Part shown: piece by piece, positions 33,766 through 45,310 of the stretch
Position numbering within the stretch: the stretch's first letter is position 1
How the letters are laid out: every line of letters begins with the position of its first letter
Assembly (NCBI RefSeq): GCF_014805625.2
Contig: NW_023998415.1
Location: 14,495,053 to 14,559,052 of the forward strand
Direction of reading: 5' to 3'
DNA length: 64,000 nucleotides
Source of the DNA: Glossina fuscipes
Taxonomy: Eukaryota > Arthropoda > Insecta > Diptera > Glossinidae
Notes under the pieces: model-generated
What the model saw: only the letters and a program-made list of their open reading frames with translations
What the model was told of the DNA's origin: nothing
The model's database searches: none
Translations under genes and position numbers: made by a program

Positions 33766-36263
33766 ATGTCTAAAAAATGAGAGTAAAACTAAAAAGGGAA
33801 AAAAAGTATTTTTAAGGTCAGAGATTTATCATAATTTTCAGAAGAAGAAGAAAAACTAAAATTGTTTCTAGCACACAAGATTATTCAGCTTCCTTATCAG
33901 CGCACATTCAATGATTATGAAGGCGATTAAACTCACAAATACTGGGAAAAACTAAAAAGAAAAAAACAAAGGTTATGGAAAGCGCAGTGACAAAAACACA
34001 AAAAAAAATCGAAAGCAAGTGTAACGAACAAAATGATAAAACGTCCAAGAGTTTTGCTAATTTCTGTACACATTATCCAAAACAAACGTTAACGTTAGAG
34101 TCGTTGCTATCAAGGAAACAACTAACGACAAATGCTTCGAAACCCGAAAATTTACAAAGCGAAAGAAAATGATGCAAAGCCAAAAGAACGCGGAGGAGAT
34201 AAATTATTTAAAGTTATTAATTATTAAATTATAATATAAAAAATATCTTCATTCTGCTATTAAATAATATTCGTGTTCAAATAATAAGACATAAGAAAAA
34301 AAAAAATACTACGACATGACGCGAGGAAGACTTTGTTGTTACCAGCATAAAAGAAGAACGACAATTTTTGCAAATTCCTTTGCTGCTTTGTATCCATTAA
34401 ATATAAATTAAAATAAATAAGCGATTATTTTCACTTAGAGAATTAAATAAAATTCAGTTTGCTACTTTGGAACAATAATCACGGAGTCAAGCAATGTATC
34501 CTTGCTAGAGTAGGAACTAAATTTTCATTTTATTGAATAATTTGTATGCTAGATTTAGATATCGTTTCATTTGCACGCATTAGATATATGCGCTACAATC
34601 GATTAATGTACCCATCAGTCTGCAGTCGGTCTATCTGCACATCAGTCCATCCATCTATCGGTTCATCATCCCGCATTGAATTGCCAGATAACAAAAGCTA
34701 ATATAAAACACTATGTAGAAATGCCAACCAAACCAATACATTTTCATCTGTTGGAGATTTCGATGAATACGTTTTGTTAGTTAAAAAAAAATGAGCAAAC
34801 GGATTTTAAATGCCAATGTTTTTTATTATAAGTTCAATTAAATAAGTTCAGCAACAGTTTTAATATTTTCAACATCGACTACAGTTCGCGACCAAGTGAC
34901 GCCAACATAAGAGATGATGGCATACCATTAGCATAGCGACACTTATAGTGAAGTTCATATGCACCAAGATGGGCATACACAAGATATAAAAATGAGTATA
35001 GTCCGCCTTGGTCCGAAAATAGTACCCTATAACGCATGGCACTTATTAATTTAAAATCTGGACCAAATTTATCAAAATTTAGTAAAAAAATGATTCTGAT
35101 CCTTTAACTGATATAACTTGCCTACCTGTAGCTCATAGGTAAAGCTCGAAATTTGAAATTACGTATCTGTAATGTACCGAGGGCAAAATATGAGGCGAAT
35201 CAAGTTAACTCAGTACTTTTCATTTTTCATATTTCTCTACATGTAATGTATTTATGAAGGCATTGCCAGGTAAACATATTTGACAGTACCGGCGAACGCG
35301 TTTCAAGCGCTTGGCAAAAGTTCTTAAGGTCCCTCTGAAAGTTGATATTTATCCCATTCTACTAGTGGAACAGCTTTTTTACCCATTTCATAAAAAGTCT
35401 ATACACATTGCGTAGATGCATAGCTAAATTTAATGTTCTGTCCAAATTGTATCAACCCGTTTTTACTCGGTAGAAGGTATGTGAACGCGGAATTTTTGTA
35501 TTTAAAATACCGTAGAAAAGGACTACGCAAGCGCTTGCCAGCAACGGAATATGCGTCTATTGCATAGTCTCTTGCGTGTGGACTCATTAGTCCTATGCTC
35601 GTTGTCTAATTTTTTTTTTTTTTTTTTTTTTGAAGACCAATCAATTAAGAGAATGTCTTCTGTAAATGTAACAAAGCTGTGGAAGAGCTGAGGGGAGAGA
35701 GTGGAAGAGAACGAGTAACTGTAATCTAGTTACACTCCTCACAGGGTGAGGTCCCAAAGATAAACTTATGTGACTCAAATTTCGTACAGTTAATCCTTAG
35801 AACGAATCACTACTATGAGTCAAATATTTAAACTCAAACGGTTCCAAAATTATTCCAAATTTTTCCCACATTTTTTAAAGTCCAGTATACTATTAGTCAG
35901 CGATTTCTTTAAAATTGCAATTCCGTTTCATATGATTAGTTTTTCAAAGTAACGTCTTATATGTGGGGAACGGTTGCAAAACTTGCGAAATTGAATTCGT
36001 TTTCAGTCCTTGAATCCAAAGACTTCTATATTTTAAATTCCATTAAAAATATCTCATAAACTATGCCGTATACGTTGACCACAAAAATACATGGGCAGCC
36101 ATCATATAGAGCGAGAAACGGAAAGACAGCAAGGCTTAAAAAGATTAGAAAAATGATTCGTATTCGTCAAGCGGTATAAAAAATGTGGATCTATGTTAAA
36201 TTCTTCCTGGAATTATACATACCTCCGTTCGCACCTAATACACCCTATACAAAAAATGACGCA
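33766..36263. other. AT-rich non-coding DNA
   Basis: A T tract occurs near 35610-35631. Some stretches (34.9-35.4 and 35.9-36.2 kb) have the style of repeat A but I could not align them. Confidence 0.4.
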
Positions 36264-36624
36264 GACTGAGAGCAGCTTAGAAGACTGAGAGTCGCTTAGA
36301 AGACTGGGAGTCGCTTAGAATACTGAGAGCCGTCTAGAAGACTGAGAGTCGCTTAGAATACTGAGAGTCGCTTAGAATACTGAGAGCCGCTTAGAAGACT
36401 GAGAGCAGCTTTGAAGACTGAGAGTCGCTTAGAATACTGAGAGCCGCTTAGAACACTGAGAGTCGCTTAGAATACTGAGAGTCGCTTAGAAGACTGAGAG
36501 TCGCTTAGAAGACTGGGAGTCGCTTAGAATACTGAGAGCCGCTTAGAAGACTGAGAGTCGCTGAGAAGACTGAGAGTCGCTTAGAAGACTGAGAGCAGCT
36601 TTGAAGACTGAGAGTCGCTTAGAA
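36264..36624. repeat. Satellite: nineteen 19-bp units
   Basis: Nineteen head-to-tail units of exactly 19 bp, consensus GACTGAGAGTCGCTTAGAA, fill 361 bp without indels. Variants differ at the first base (G/T/C), at GAG versus GGG, and at GTCG, GCCG or GCAG. Units 2-6 resemble units 13-17 and units 8-9 match 18-19, so a larger block was duplicated. The unit length is not a multiple of three and no open frame spans it. Confidence 0.97.
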
Positions 36625-37619
36625 GACTTTATATTGCTTTGCATAAGCCGTACAAATAAGCGCAGCGTGCCGGTTGCAATACGTATAAAAGCTTAGTAAG
36701 CGTATTTATCAGAATTTTAAAGAAAGTGAAACTTACTATTATATAGTGTAAATTGTAATTTTGCACTGTTCTAACATGAAAAGATTATTACAAGACTTTA
36801 AGGAAAATGTTGCAAATGCAAAAAAAAATTATTCGAATACGGCAGTAAAGTATTTTCATTTGATCCGTAAGTTGACTATAAAGCAATTATTGTTACTTAA
36901 ATGAGAGTTTCGCAAAATATATTTGCATCTATAAGAACAATAACGCATTCATCTCCATGGAAATAAACAATCTCCTGTTGCCCTCTCTACTGAAGGCGAC
37001 TGTTTGCTGCACATCATAGGTCAGGTGTGAAAGCTGAACTAGTTTACTGTCAAAATGCAATTTGTTATGCAAGTCTATTGGTCGTAATGTGGTCGTTGCA
37101 GCTATAAGCCGCCCTAAATCGTTACGCAACCACAATTAGGGCAAAAGGGGTAAATCTTTAAAGACATTATTTTAAAACGATAACAATCGTTCTAAACACA
37201 AATTATCCTTTGTTATCATTTTCATTCTCTCATACTCTCATACGCTCATACTCTCATACGCTCTTACGTTCTTACATACGAAACGTATAAATGTATTTTA
37301 CAGTAAATATAGAATATAATATAAGGACATTGCTTTATATATGCGTTTGTATGTACACGTGTTGGGATAATTGGATTTTCATTTTATCACCACTGACCTA
37401 CATTAATATTTACAAAATTATAGATTTTTATTGTAAGCTCTGTATCTCTATTGCATATAACATATGAAAGACATATTTTTTGGTCTTTTTTCCCCTTATT
37501 TACTTTAGTACAGATAGGCGGTTCGATGAACTTTTTGGAATAATAAACTTAGAATACCTACATCACTTGCATTGTTATATCCTTTACATCGCCTATGATG
37601 TGGCAAATGTATTTTAAAT
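36625..37619. other. AT-rich non-coding DNA
   Basis: It contains only the CTCATAC tandem repeat listed separately. Confidence 0.5.
37229..37268. repeat. Tandem repeat of CTCATAC(T/G), five units
   Basis: Five 8-bp units alternate T and G at the last base, giving a 16-bp higher-order period; the last unit has CTCTTACG. Confidence 0.92.
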
Positions 37620-37830
37620 TTGTACGCAATATCCAGAAGGACTTGAGATAGAATAGAGAATCACTTTCTGAATTAATCTTAACTTGGCTATCCATCTCGT
37701 CTTCTTGAAGTCAACCTGCAGGTTACACTTTTGAGATATTTCAACGAAATTTGGTACATTGACATGCTTAAGCCTAACGAACGACGGGGGAGATAAACTA
37801 TGCTTTAATGGGGAGCATAGATGTGCCGAA
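37620..37830 (-). repeat. Dispersed repeat A, fragment
   Basis: Reverse blocks AGAATCACTTTCTGAATT, GAGATATTTCAACGAAATTT and CTAACGAACGACG are present. It is next to the GC-richer block at 37850. Confidence 0.6.
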
Positions 37831-37849
37831 ACTCTCACCTCCCAGTGGT

Positions 37850-38283
37850 GATCCCCGGGCTAAGAAGAGTTTAAGGTTTTTGGGCTACTAACTCGGCGAC
37901 GAGTTTCTAAGAGATGGTGGAGGGGTTGGCTGGAAGATGAGCTCTTCACTCAATAGCTGGTTACTACCGAGGAAATATATGAATGAATGGTTTTTAAGTA
38001 CGTTGAAGGTAGTAATCTAGCGAGTGCATGGTAGATCACTCTACCATGTCAGTGCAATACCCGAGACCTATGTAGCTCGAAGAAAAGTAGTTCATGGTGT
38101 TGGCAACCAAGGAAGTATGATGAATCCGAAGCAAGTACAGTTGTCTTAACAACCGCCCAAAGTATGCCAAAGGCTTTGCAAAACTGGGAGCCACGGGGGT
38201 CAGGAGGCTCGCCTCACAAAGCCACGTATGCCTGCGGGTGTATGATGGACTTTGTTCATAAAGTCGTTGGAATTAAAATTTTC
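37850..38283. other. GC-richer block of unknown origin
   Basis: This block is visibly richer in G and C than everything around it and contains CCACGGGGGTCAGGAGGCTC and GCCACGTATGCCTGCGGG. No continuous frame or known protein motif is visible on either strand. Base composition resembles the 5' UTR of some non-LTR retrotransposons, but I cannot confirm that. Confidence 0.4.
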
Positions 38284-38289
38284 TCGGGA

Positions 38290-38432
38290 GAGACTTAATT
38301 ATACAAAAAGGAATTGACGGATGGCCTTCCCTTTGGCCTATTAATTAATAAACTCTCTTGAGAATTAATACATGCAAAAATTAAAAAAGGGATTTGACGG
38401 AAAGGCTTTCTCCCCTTTTGCCTTATTTTTAC
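38290..38432. repeat. Two-copy tandem duplication of about 75 bp
   Basis: AGAGACTTAATTATACAAAA followed by TTGACGGATGGCCTTCCC recurs as GAGAATTAATACATGCAAAA followed by TTGACGGAAAGGCTTTCTCC. The two copies are adjacent and diverged. Confidence 0.6.
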
Positions 38433-38449
38433 TTTTGAACATATGTCAG

Positions 38450-38620
38450 GGATGCCTGCGGACAGGAACCCACGAAAAATCCTTGCTACAAGTTCTAACG
38501 AACGACGATCGCTATTGAAAATGGTTCGAATTGGACTACTTTTTCGATTATTTCCCCGTATGAAGCCTGGCTTCAATAGGTCATTAAAGTACTTCAACAT
38601 TTCAAGTTAGTGTGAAAAAT
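38450..38620 (-). repeat. Dispersed repeat A, fragment
   Basis: CTAACGAACGACGATCGCTA, TTGAAAATGGTTCGAATTGG and ACTACTTTTTCGATTATTTC are reverse A blocks. Confidence 0.65.
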
Positions 38621-41361
38621 TCGCGATCAGATGGGCCAATTTTTTGAATCCCCGGCCTGATTATTCTATATTTCTTCATTCTTTCATCAAAATAAAATTG
38701 ACATCAAAATTAATCTTACCGAATTTAGAATAAGCCTCTATCGAGGTCTCATTTCTAATATTTATATAATATATTGTCTCATTTCTAATATTTTATGCTG
38801 AAAATTGATTTTTGAGAGTAGTTTGATATAAAATTTAATTATATCAAATTTGGAACAAGTAAGTCTACTTATGGGATTTCCATGAAATACTAGACCCATA
38901 TAGTTTACTTACTTGTTTTCTTCTTCTTTTTTTTTTGCCTGAGTAGATCGAAAGCTGAAGCAAAAAACTTGTTTTCTAGAAAGGACGAGATTTTTTTTTT
39001 TTCGTTTTCTTCCCCGACAATCATGTTAGGATATAATTACAATTTTTGTTCAAACGTTTTAAGTTATGAAGGGCAGGTGGAAAATCTACAAATTATTTCA
39101 CTATTTTATTAAAATTCGCCTTTAGAGTTACGAAAACGTGATGTCTTGTTGTAATCTTTCCAATAGCGAAGCGATTAAAAATTCTCTTGATCCTAATCTG
39201 ATCATAATGTGTCTATAAAAAATCATATTACGACGTAACTCTTAATTACTCATCAATAATGTTATTGTTATTGTTTTTGGTTATCGTCTAAATTCATTTA
39301 TATATTCAAACAAGCCGTACATGAACATAAAATATAATGCACAGGTCATAAATTGTTTGACATAAGATTATATAGAAAACAAGTAAAAACACTATAGTGG
39401 ATCACGGTCAATTATTAAACGCCCTAAGCGACTTCGCTTAATACTGCTATTCATATAACGGCTTGTCAAAACGAGGCGGTATCAAGAAAATGGTCGAAAA
39501 AGTGGTCCGATCCGAATCATTTTCGAGACGGGCAGACAAGCTCAGAATCATTTTCTGGACCGTCGATATAATAAAAGGTTAGTCTATCCGAACCTTAGTA
39601 TACCATTTTACTACGAGTAATGTACAAAAACTTCAAGAGCTGAGCGGAAAAAATCTATTGGCTCATGTAAATTCTATATAAGCTTTGATTAAATTCCTAG
39701 AGTGGAAAGAAATGATCAAATATGATACTGCGGTTACTATTCTGACATAGTGTCCATAATTCCTTAACGCATTTCTGTCCTATCCATTTCTATACATACT
39801 TCCTTAACTCGTTTCCTGCCTCCCTGCTTAAGATGAAAAATTCCTTTCGGATCGAGTAAGTGCGAGTGACAAAGTGGTATAATAATATATAATTTGTAAA
39901 AAGAGTTAATTAATTTTCATATCATGACTAACTCCATATACACAAACACTTTTTTTTTTTTTTAGTATCAATTATGAATTTAAAGTAAAGTAAATGAAAA
40001 GATTCCAGAAATGCAATATGAAATAATTAAAAGATTGAAGTTCAAAGTTAAAAGCTCGACGTGATCAGATTAGCTTGAAACATTGTATACATATAATATT
40101 ATAATCCATTCGCGATCATATCTTGTTTCGAATCGAAATATGAGGAGAACAAAGTTCGGTTAGGGACACGAACAACAGCAAGCATTGTATAAGAATTATT
40201 TAAGAGCAAATTGCCAAGCAAATGGCATAAAATACCAGCAACTAATTATATTCTATAATAATAATTAATTGCTTACCATCAGCAAATGTTAATTCTTCGC
40301 ATGAGTTTTTACCCCAAAACATCATAAAATTTACTCATTACACCCAAATAAGTCTTGTCAACCATTTACGCATTCACATAAGCAAGACAAACATTTATTA
40401 GTCTATTTACAATAAACTCATCATTATAAACATGCGAAAACTATTGGAAAAAATTTAAAAGGACATAAACCCGTTACCGTTCATATCTGCAGGTCTTTAT
40501 TAGCAAGTGGTAGATGTGTTTAATGTTCACGAAGTGTCCATTTAATGCGGATATGAAGGCATAGGCATGCAGTAAACACATAGTTGTTTATATTTGCTGC
40601 ACTAATTCACAGATAGTCGTACCGATAAGGACGCATCGTATATGTGCTTATGATGATAAATTTTGAACATTTTATCAATCGTTCTAAATGCCAAGGCATA
40701 TAATTGCAAGCATGGGTTTATTAATGTCAATGTGTTTTGTGCTACCAGAGACAACTAACTAAGAAGACACGTCAAGAAATTTTTGCAAACTAAGAGATAC
40801 TAGATTTCAGAGTCTTTGGATACTTACATTATGAATAATGAGAGAGGTGAGACCAGATTGAACTTGTTCATTTGCAGCTACAGTTATCGCTATGGAACTG
40901 CTTCTTTGGTAAGACCATGTCATAGATTTATTTATTTTTTATTTATTACTTTTTATTATTTCTAACTTTTTATTACCTACTACTTCACTTATTATGCATT
41001 ACTTACCACCTTATTATTTCCTTTTACTTTTTATTACTGAATATTTTAAATATATTTCGACTTGAGGTTTTGAAACGAGCTGACCTGCCTGCCAAACTTC
41101 GTTTCGGATGCATTGGAGAGAAATACTTTTAATTATTTGAATTAAGAAAATTGTTGGACATAGATCTGAAACTAATTCTGGGGACGCGCATATGTATGAA
41201 ATAATTAATGTGATATTTGGAAAATTTATGACAATATGTTAAATATATATGCATGTAAATAAATTATATTAAATAAAAATAAATTATTCCTATAATATAA
41301 CTTTTTTTGATTATAGAGAATTTTTTCACATGCCTATAAAAAAATTTCCATTAAAAACAAA
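38621..41361. other. AT-rich non-coding DNA
   Basis: Apart from the repeat A copy at 39384-39620 there is a TTTATTA-rich tract at about 40928-41045. No supported gene. Confidence 0.45.
39384..39620 (+). repeat. Dispersed repeat A, short form
   Basis: It begins AAAACACTATAGTGGATCAC, a start shared with 41362. GGTCGAAAAAGTGGTCCGAT, GACGGGCAGACAAGC and GGTTAGTCTATCCGAACC follow. Confidence 0.72.
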
Positions 41362-41725
41362 TGAAAACACTATAGTGAGAGAGAGTCGGCCCACCCGTTA
41401 AATACCTTACTCTACTTCGGTGAATGCAGTTATTCATATATTCGATTTTCGGAAATAAGATATTATTTGGAAACAATCCGTAACATTTTTTAATCGCTTT
41501 CGTCGTTGGGCTAAAACATGTCTTTGTATCACAGCTCACCAAAATATTCCAAAAATTGCGACTTGTAAGTTGAAGGCAAGAACACAAAACGGACAGATGG
41601 ACGAACAAGCTTTCTCAATCGATCGGTATAATAAAAGATGTGGATCTATGTGAAGTTCTTCCGGGTGTTGCATTCATCCATGCAAACTTAGCACAACCTT
41701 GTGGAATAAACATTAAAACTTAAAT
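41362..41725 (+). repeat. Dispersed repeat A, short form
   Basis: It begins AAAACACTATAGTGAG, then GCAGTTATTCATATATTCG, CACCAAAATATTCCAAAAAT, ATCGATCGGTATAATAAAAG and CTTCCGGGTGTTGCATTC. Confidence 0.75.
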
Positions 41726-42179
41726 TTCTTTAATATGAAATAAACCATAAAACGAAACCGAGTTATATTTGCTACTAAAAGTATCCTTAGGCGTACCGCA
41801 ATCCTGAGAGTGAAAGATAAAGCAGTTAAATGCCTGGTAATTAACAACGTTACAGTTGTTATCGATGGTGGAAATGTCAAAGGTATCTGCGATTTTATCA
41901 CATTTTACTTTGATAAATTTCTTAGCGTATCTTGTTATTTAGTTGTCTCCGGTACTGTCATTTTATGAAAAATGCTACACTAAACATTAGAGTTTAGTGC
42001 CATTGGCCCTGGTCAAGACCAATATGCATACAATGCCCATCTCCGCACTCCCTCTCGCATTCTTTCTCTCATTCGACCGTGTTGTTTGCGTTGGTTGATG
42101 TTGATATATTTTTGTCAGCTATCACATATGTCGGTCACAAAAGTTGCTGGACATTTTCGCATATATGCGAATTTTTTGT

Positions 42180-42905
42180 TGTTTTTATACCCTACACCAC
42201 CTGTGGTACAGGGTAAATTAAGTTTGTGGCGACGCACGTAACACGCAGAAAAGATTAAGATGGAGCCATATTTTATTATTTCAATCGCCTCAGAATCACT
42301 TTCTCAATCGATCTAAGGATGTCTGTCTGAACGTCCGATCGTCTGTCTGATGTCCGTCCATGTAAATTTGCTTTCAAGCTATAGATCGCAATTTTTCAAA
42401 TAATTTGATAAAATTTGAAACATAGACGTAGTTTCGCCCTAGGACGAAATCTAATGGAAACGATATACATGGGGTCATTTTTTCAACCGCTCCCCATAAA
42501 ACCCTCTGTTATTAAAAGTCGTTATATGGAAACAAATTGCAAGTCTCAGATTTTCTCGTCAAAACTTGCTCTGTAATAGTAATTTGACATTGAAAAATTC
42601 GGTTGGGACTACTTTTTGAATCCTCTTTCACATAACCGTTGCTACAAAAACTAAATATTTATATATTAAGAAGGTAGGCTTTTTAATATTTAATGCTGAA
42701 AATTAACTGATAATAGTGGATTAACATAGAAATCAACCTAATCGAATTTGGACCATGTAGGTCTATCTTTTGGATACCAACGCATATAAGAATTCCTTTA
42801 ATATGAGGGCTGAAAATAATGTGTAACTTTTAGTGGATTAAGTGAATAGATGTATTGGGCGTAGGGGTGTAAGATATCTAATAAACGACTTTGCCCGTCT
42901 ATAAC
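42180..42905 (-). repeat. Dispersed repeat A, long form, reverse
   Basis: It opens with TATACCCTACACCACCTGTG, then AGAATCACTTTCTCAATCGA, GTCTGTCTGATGTCCGTCC, GGGGTCATTTTTTCAACCGC, and ends ACTTTGCCCGTCTATAACG before a T tract. At about 725 bp it is one of the two longest copies. Confidence 0.75.
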
Positions 42906-43683
42906 GTTCTTACTTGTTTTTTTTTTTTTTTATTTAATTTTCAAAGATATTTGTTTTAATGCAAAAAATCGCTTGAAATTTGCTTTAAAATTTTTATAGA
43001 TTTGAAAACGACACTTCTAACACTAGGACTAGCTTTTGAACTTAAAAATTAAGGTTATAAAGCATGCAAAGTTGCAATATTTTCTGATGATTTTTATTTT
43101 TATGAAAAAACCAGCAAATATCCATAATCAAATTTCGTGGTTCAGTTTCCGAGATTCAGAAAACATCTATCTATATCTACCATTATTGATCATTTTGATC
43201 CATAAGTTTCCTGAAGTCATTACATTCACAAAAACGAAGATCGCAAGCTGAAGTTAGGCGTTAACATTTGTTGATCGATTGAAAATGTAAGATTAAAAAG
43301 GGGCTTAATAGGTGTATGTATACGCCCGCAATCTGGAAAAAACTGAGAAAATCCTTGACAAAACGCCGACGTATATCTCATATTTTTGTCTGTAGTTTTC
43401 GATATAGTGAACATATTGTCAAAAACAACTGGAACCGATGTCCGTCAGCATCAGAGACAACTAAATGACAGGATGGTCCAACATTTAGTTCAAAATACAA
43501 ACTAGTAGATTATTTCGAACTTATTGCGCTCTCCTGTTATCAATAACAGTTAATTAACAGCCAATCGACAGCTTGTTCTTTCGTTCTCATTGTTTGTGTG
43601 GATATGTGAAATATTATGTCAAGAAGGATTTACATGTGTACAAATTCGACAAATAAGTGGCGTTCCTCTTGTATGTACTTATA

Positions 43684-43915
43684 CAGGGTGCCCAAAAACG
43701 TACGCCGAGTTTGAAAAAAAACAACAGTTCGGCAGCTGATATTTTACGATTAATAAAAATAAAACGTTACACGGGAGATCAACACGTTCTCATTATTGAG
43801 CAATATTTCAAAAACAACGAGAATTCGACGGTGACAGTTCGCAAAGTCGGAAAGTTGATGTTACTTCGTCAACTGTGAAGAGAATAGTTGAAAATATCAG
43901 GAAGTTACTACTGCA
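43684..43915 (+). pseudogene. Transposase N-terminal HTH fragment (DUF4817-like)
   Basis: The sequence starts with CAGGGTGCCCAAAAACGTA, an end typical of Tc1/IS630-type elements. It encodes TGDQHVLIIEQYFKNNENST and TVRKV and, after a frameshift, TSSTVKRIVENIR. This resembles the N-terminal helix-turn-helix found in many arthropod transposon proteins (DUF4817 as I recall). No catalytic region follows, and the assignment rests on a short match. Confidence 0.5.
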
Positions 43916-43929
43916 TCTATCTTGCTGCT

Positions 43930-44480
43930 CTCCTTATTTCAATACTTAGCCCTAAGCCGGATAGGCCGATGTGGTCCAAATTACTATTATGATATAATTA
44001 TCATCATAAAGCATTGAGAATTATGCCTTTTCGTTGTATGAACTTCACTTTTCGTTATATGAGAGGGGGTTCAAAAATTGTCTCAGCTGGTGCAAAGTTT
44101 TCATACCAATTTAGAACTACTTAGCCACTTTTGCCGCGAAATTTTGAAATTTACAATTTTTTTCCATATAACGACTTTTCAGAATCGAGCATTATATAGG
44201 GAATGGGTGAAAAAATGCACCGATCTGAACCATTTTCAATAGGGTCCCTGGATCAAAACATGTCCCTATGCCAAATTTCATCAAAATATCTCATATCAAG
44301 GTGGACAGACGGACAAGCGGAAAGACCGACAGACAGGCTTAGATCAATTCAGATTATTCAGATTCGGATTAGATCGGTATAATAAATGTTGAGTCTATTT
44401 TAAGCACTTTTGCGTGTTGTATACGAACGCAATTACTTAATATACCCTGTATCACAAGCGATGTAGAGTATAAAAATCGT
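43930..44480 (+). repeat. Dispersed repeat A
   Basis: It contains TTATATGAGAGGGGGTTC, CACCGATCTGAACCATTTTC, TTTCATCAAAATATCTCA, GACAGACAGGCTTAGATC, TAAGCACTTTTGCGTGTTGT and CCCTGTATCACAAGCGATGT, all in order. Confidence 0.78.
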
Positions 44481-44859
44481 ATATATTGTGCTGATAAACT
44501 CTGTTGGGAAATAGGAAGAATTTCTAACCTTTCTGGGAATTTTCACGTTGTATTTGAAGACCAGTCCCAAAAAAACTGTAGCTTAACTATGTGTTCCAGA
44601 TTGTTCCACATATTCCTGCATTGTTTATTGACCTGAATCTTTTGCAATTATGTCGCACCCTTTCTCCCCTATGTATTTCGGTAAGAAGCAGATCCAAAAT
44701 TATAAACCTTTATAAGACTTTTTCCAGTGGTCTTTGTCCGAATTGTTTATTAGTTATTGATTTTTAAAGTGCAGCCATGTGGTTTCGATTCATACTTAGC
44801 GCAGTAATTAATTAAAAGATCGTTTATAGTATTTCTTCATTAATTCCATCCTAGTCAAA

Positions 44860-45310
44860 TTCGTCCTATTTGAGGTGTTCCTCATTGGCATTGTTCTGTA
44901 CATTAACGACCTTCCGCCTGTGACCAAGTCAACCTACATTTTGTGCAAACAAAGTCTATCTGTTGCCTTTTCATTCACAGCCAAGTGAATATTTCTTTGA
45001 TTCACATAAACGAGTGGATATAAATTGTTTTCTAAATATCGGTAATAAAGTTCGTTTCAATTCACATATTGAAGTCTCCATAAATAGAGATAGATTTGTG
45101 CTAGACTCTATTAAATTTTTGGTAAAAGGATTTGATAACGCATACTATAACTAAAAGAATATCTATCTATGGGTTTGGTTAGGCTCTCCGCTCTACGATC
45201 TTCTTTGTATTGTTCACACATTAAATCCATTGAATCTGTTGCGTTAACGAATCCGTCCTGGAAACCATCACGAATATTGATTCCTCTTCTCATAAAACTT
45301 AGAATCATAC
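44860..45310 (+). pseudogene. Jockey/CR1-type reverse transcriptase relic
   Basis: The translation contains VLYINDLPPVTKSTYILC, corresponding to the block before the catalytic YADD. It then has FLNIGNKVRFNSHIEVSINR and DRFVLDSIKFLVKGFDNAYY, the region after the catalytic box in Jockey/CR1-type LINEs, followed by LRSSLYCSHIKSI. The YADD box itself is destroyed or missing. Frameshifts and stops occur throughout. Confidence 0.62.

Noticed and set aside
33975..34172. 65-codon lysine- and serine-rich frame
   Set aside because: Its composition follows local A-richness and no splice signals or motifs support it.
36264..36624. CRISPR-like array
   Set aside because: The 19-bp units abut with no spacers and the genome is eukaryotic; it is a tandem satellite.
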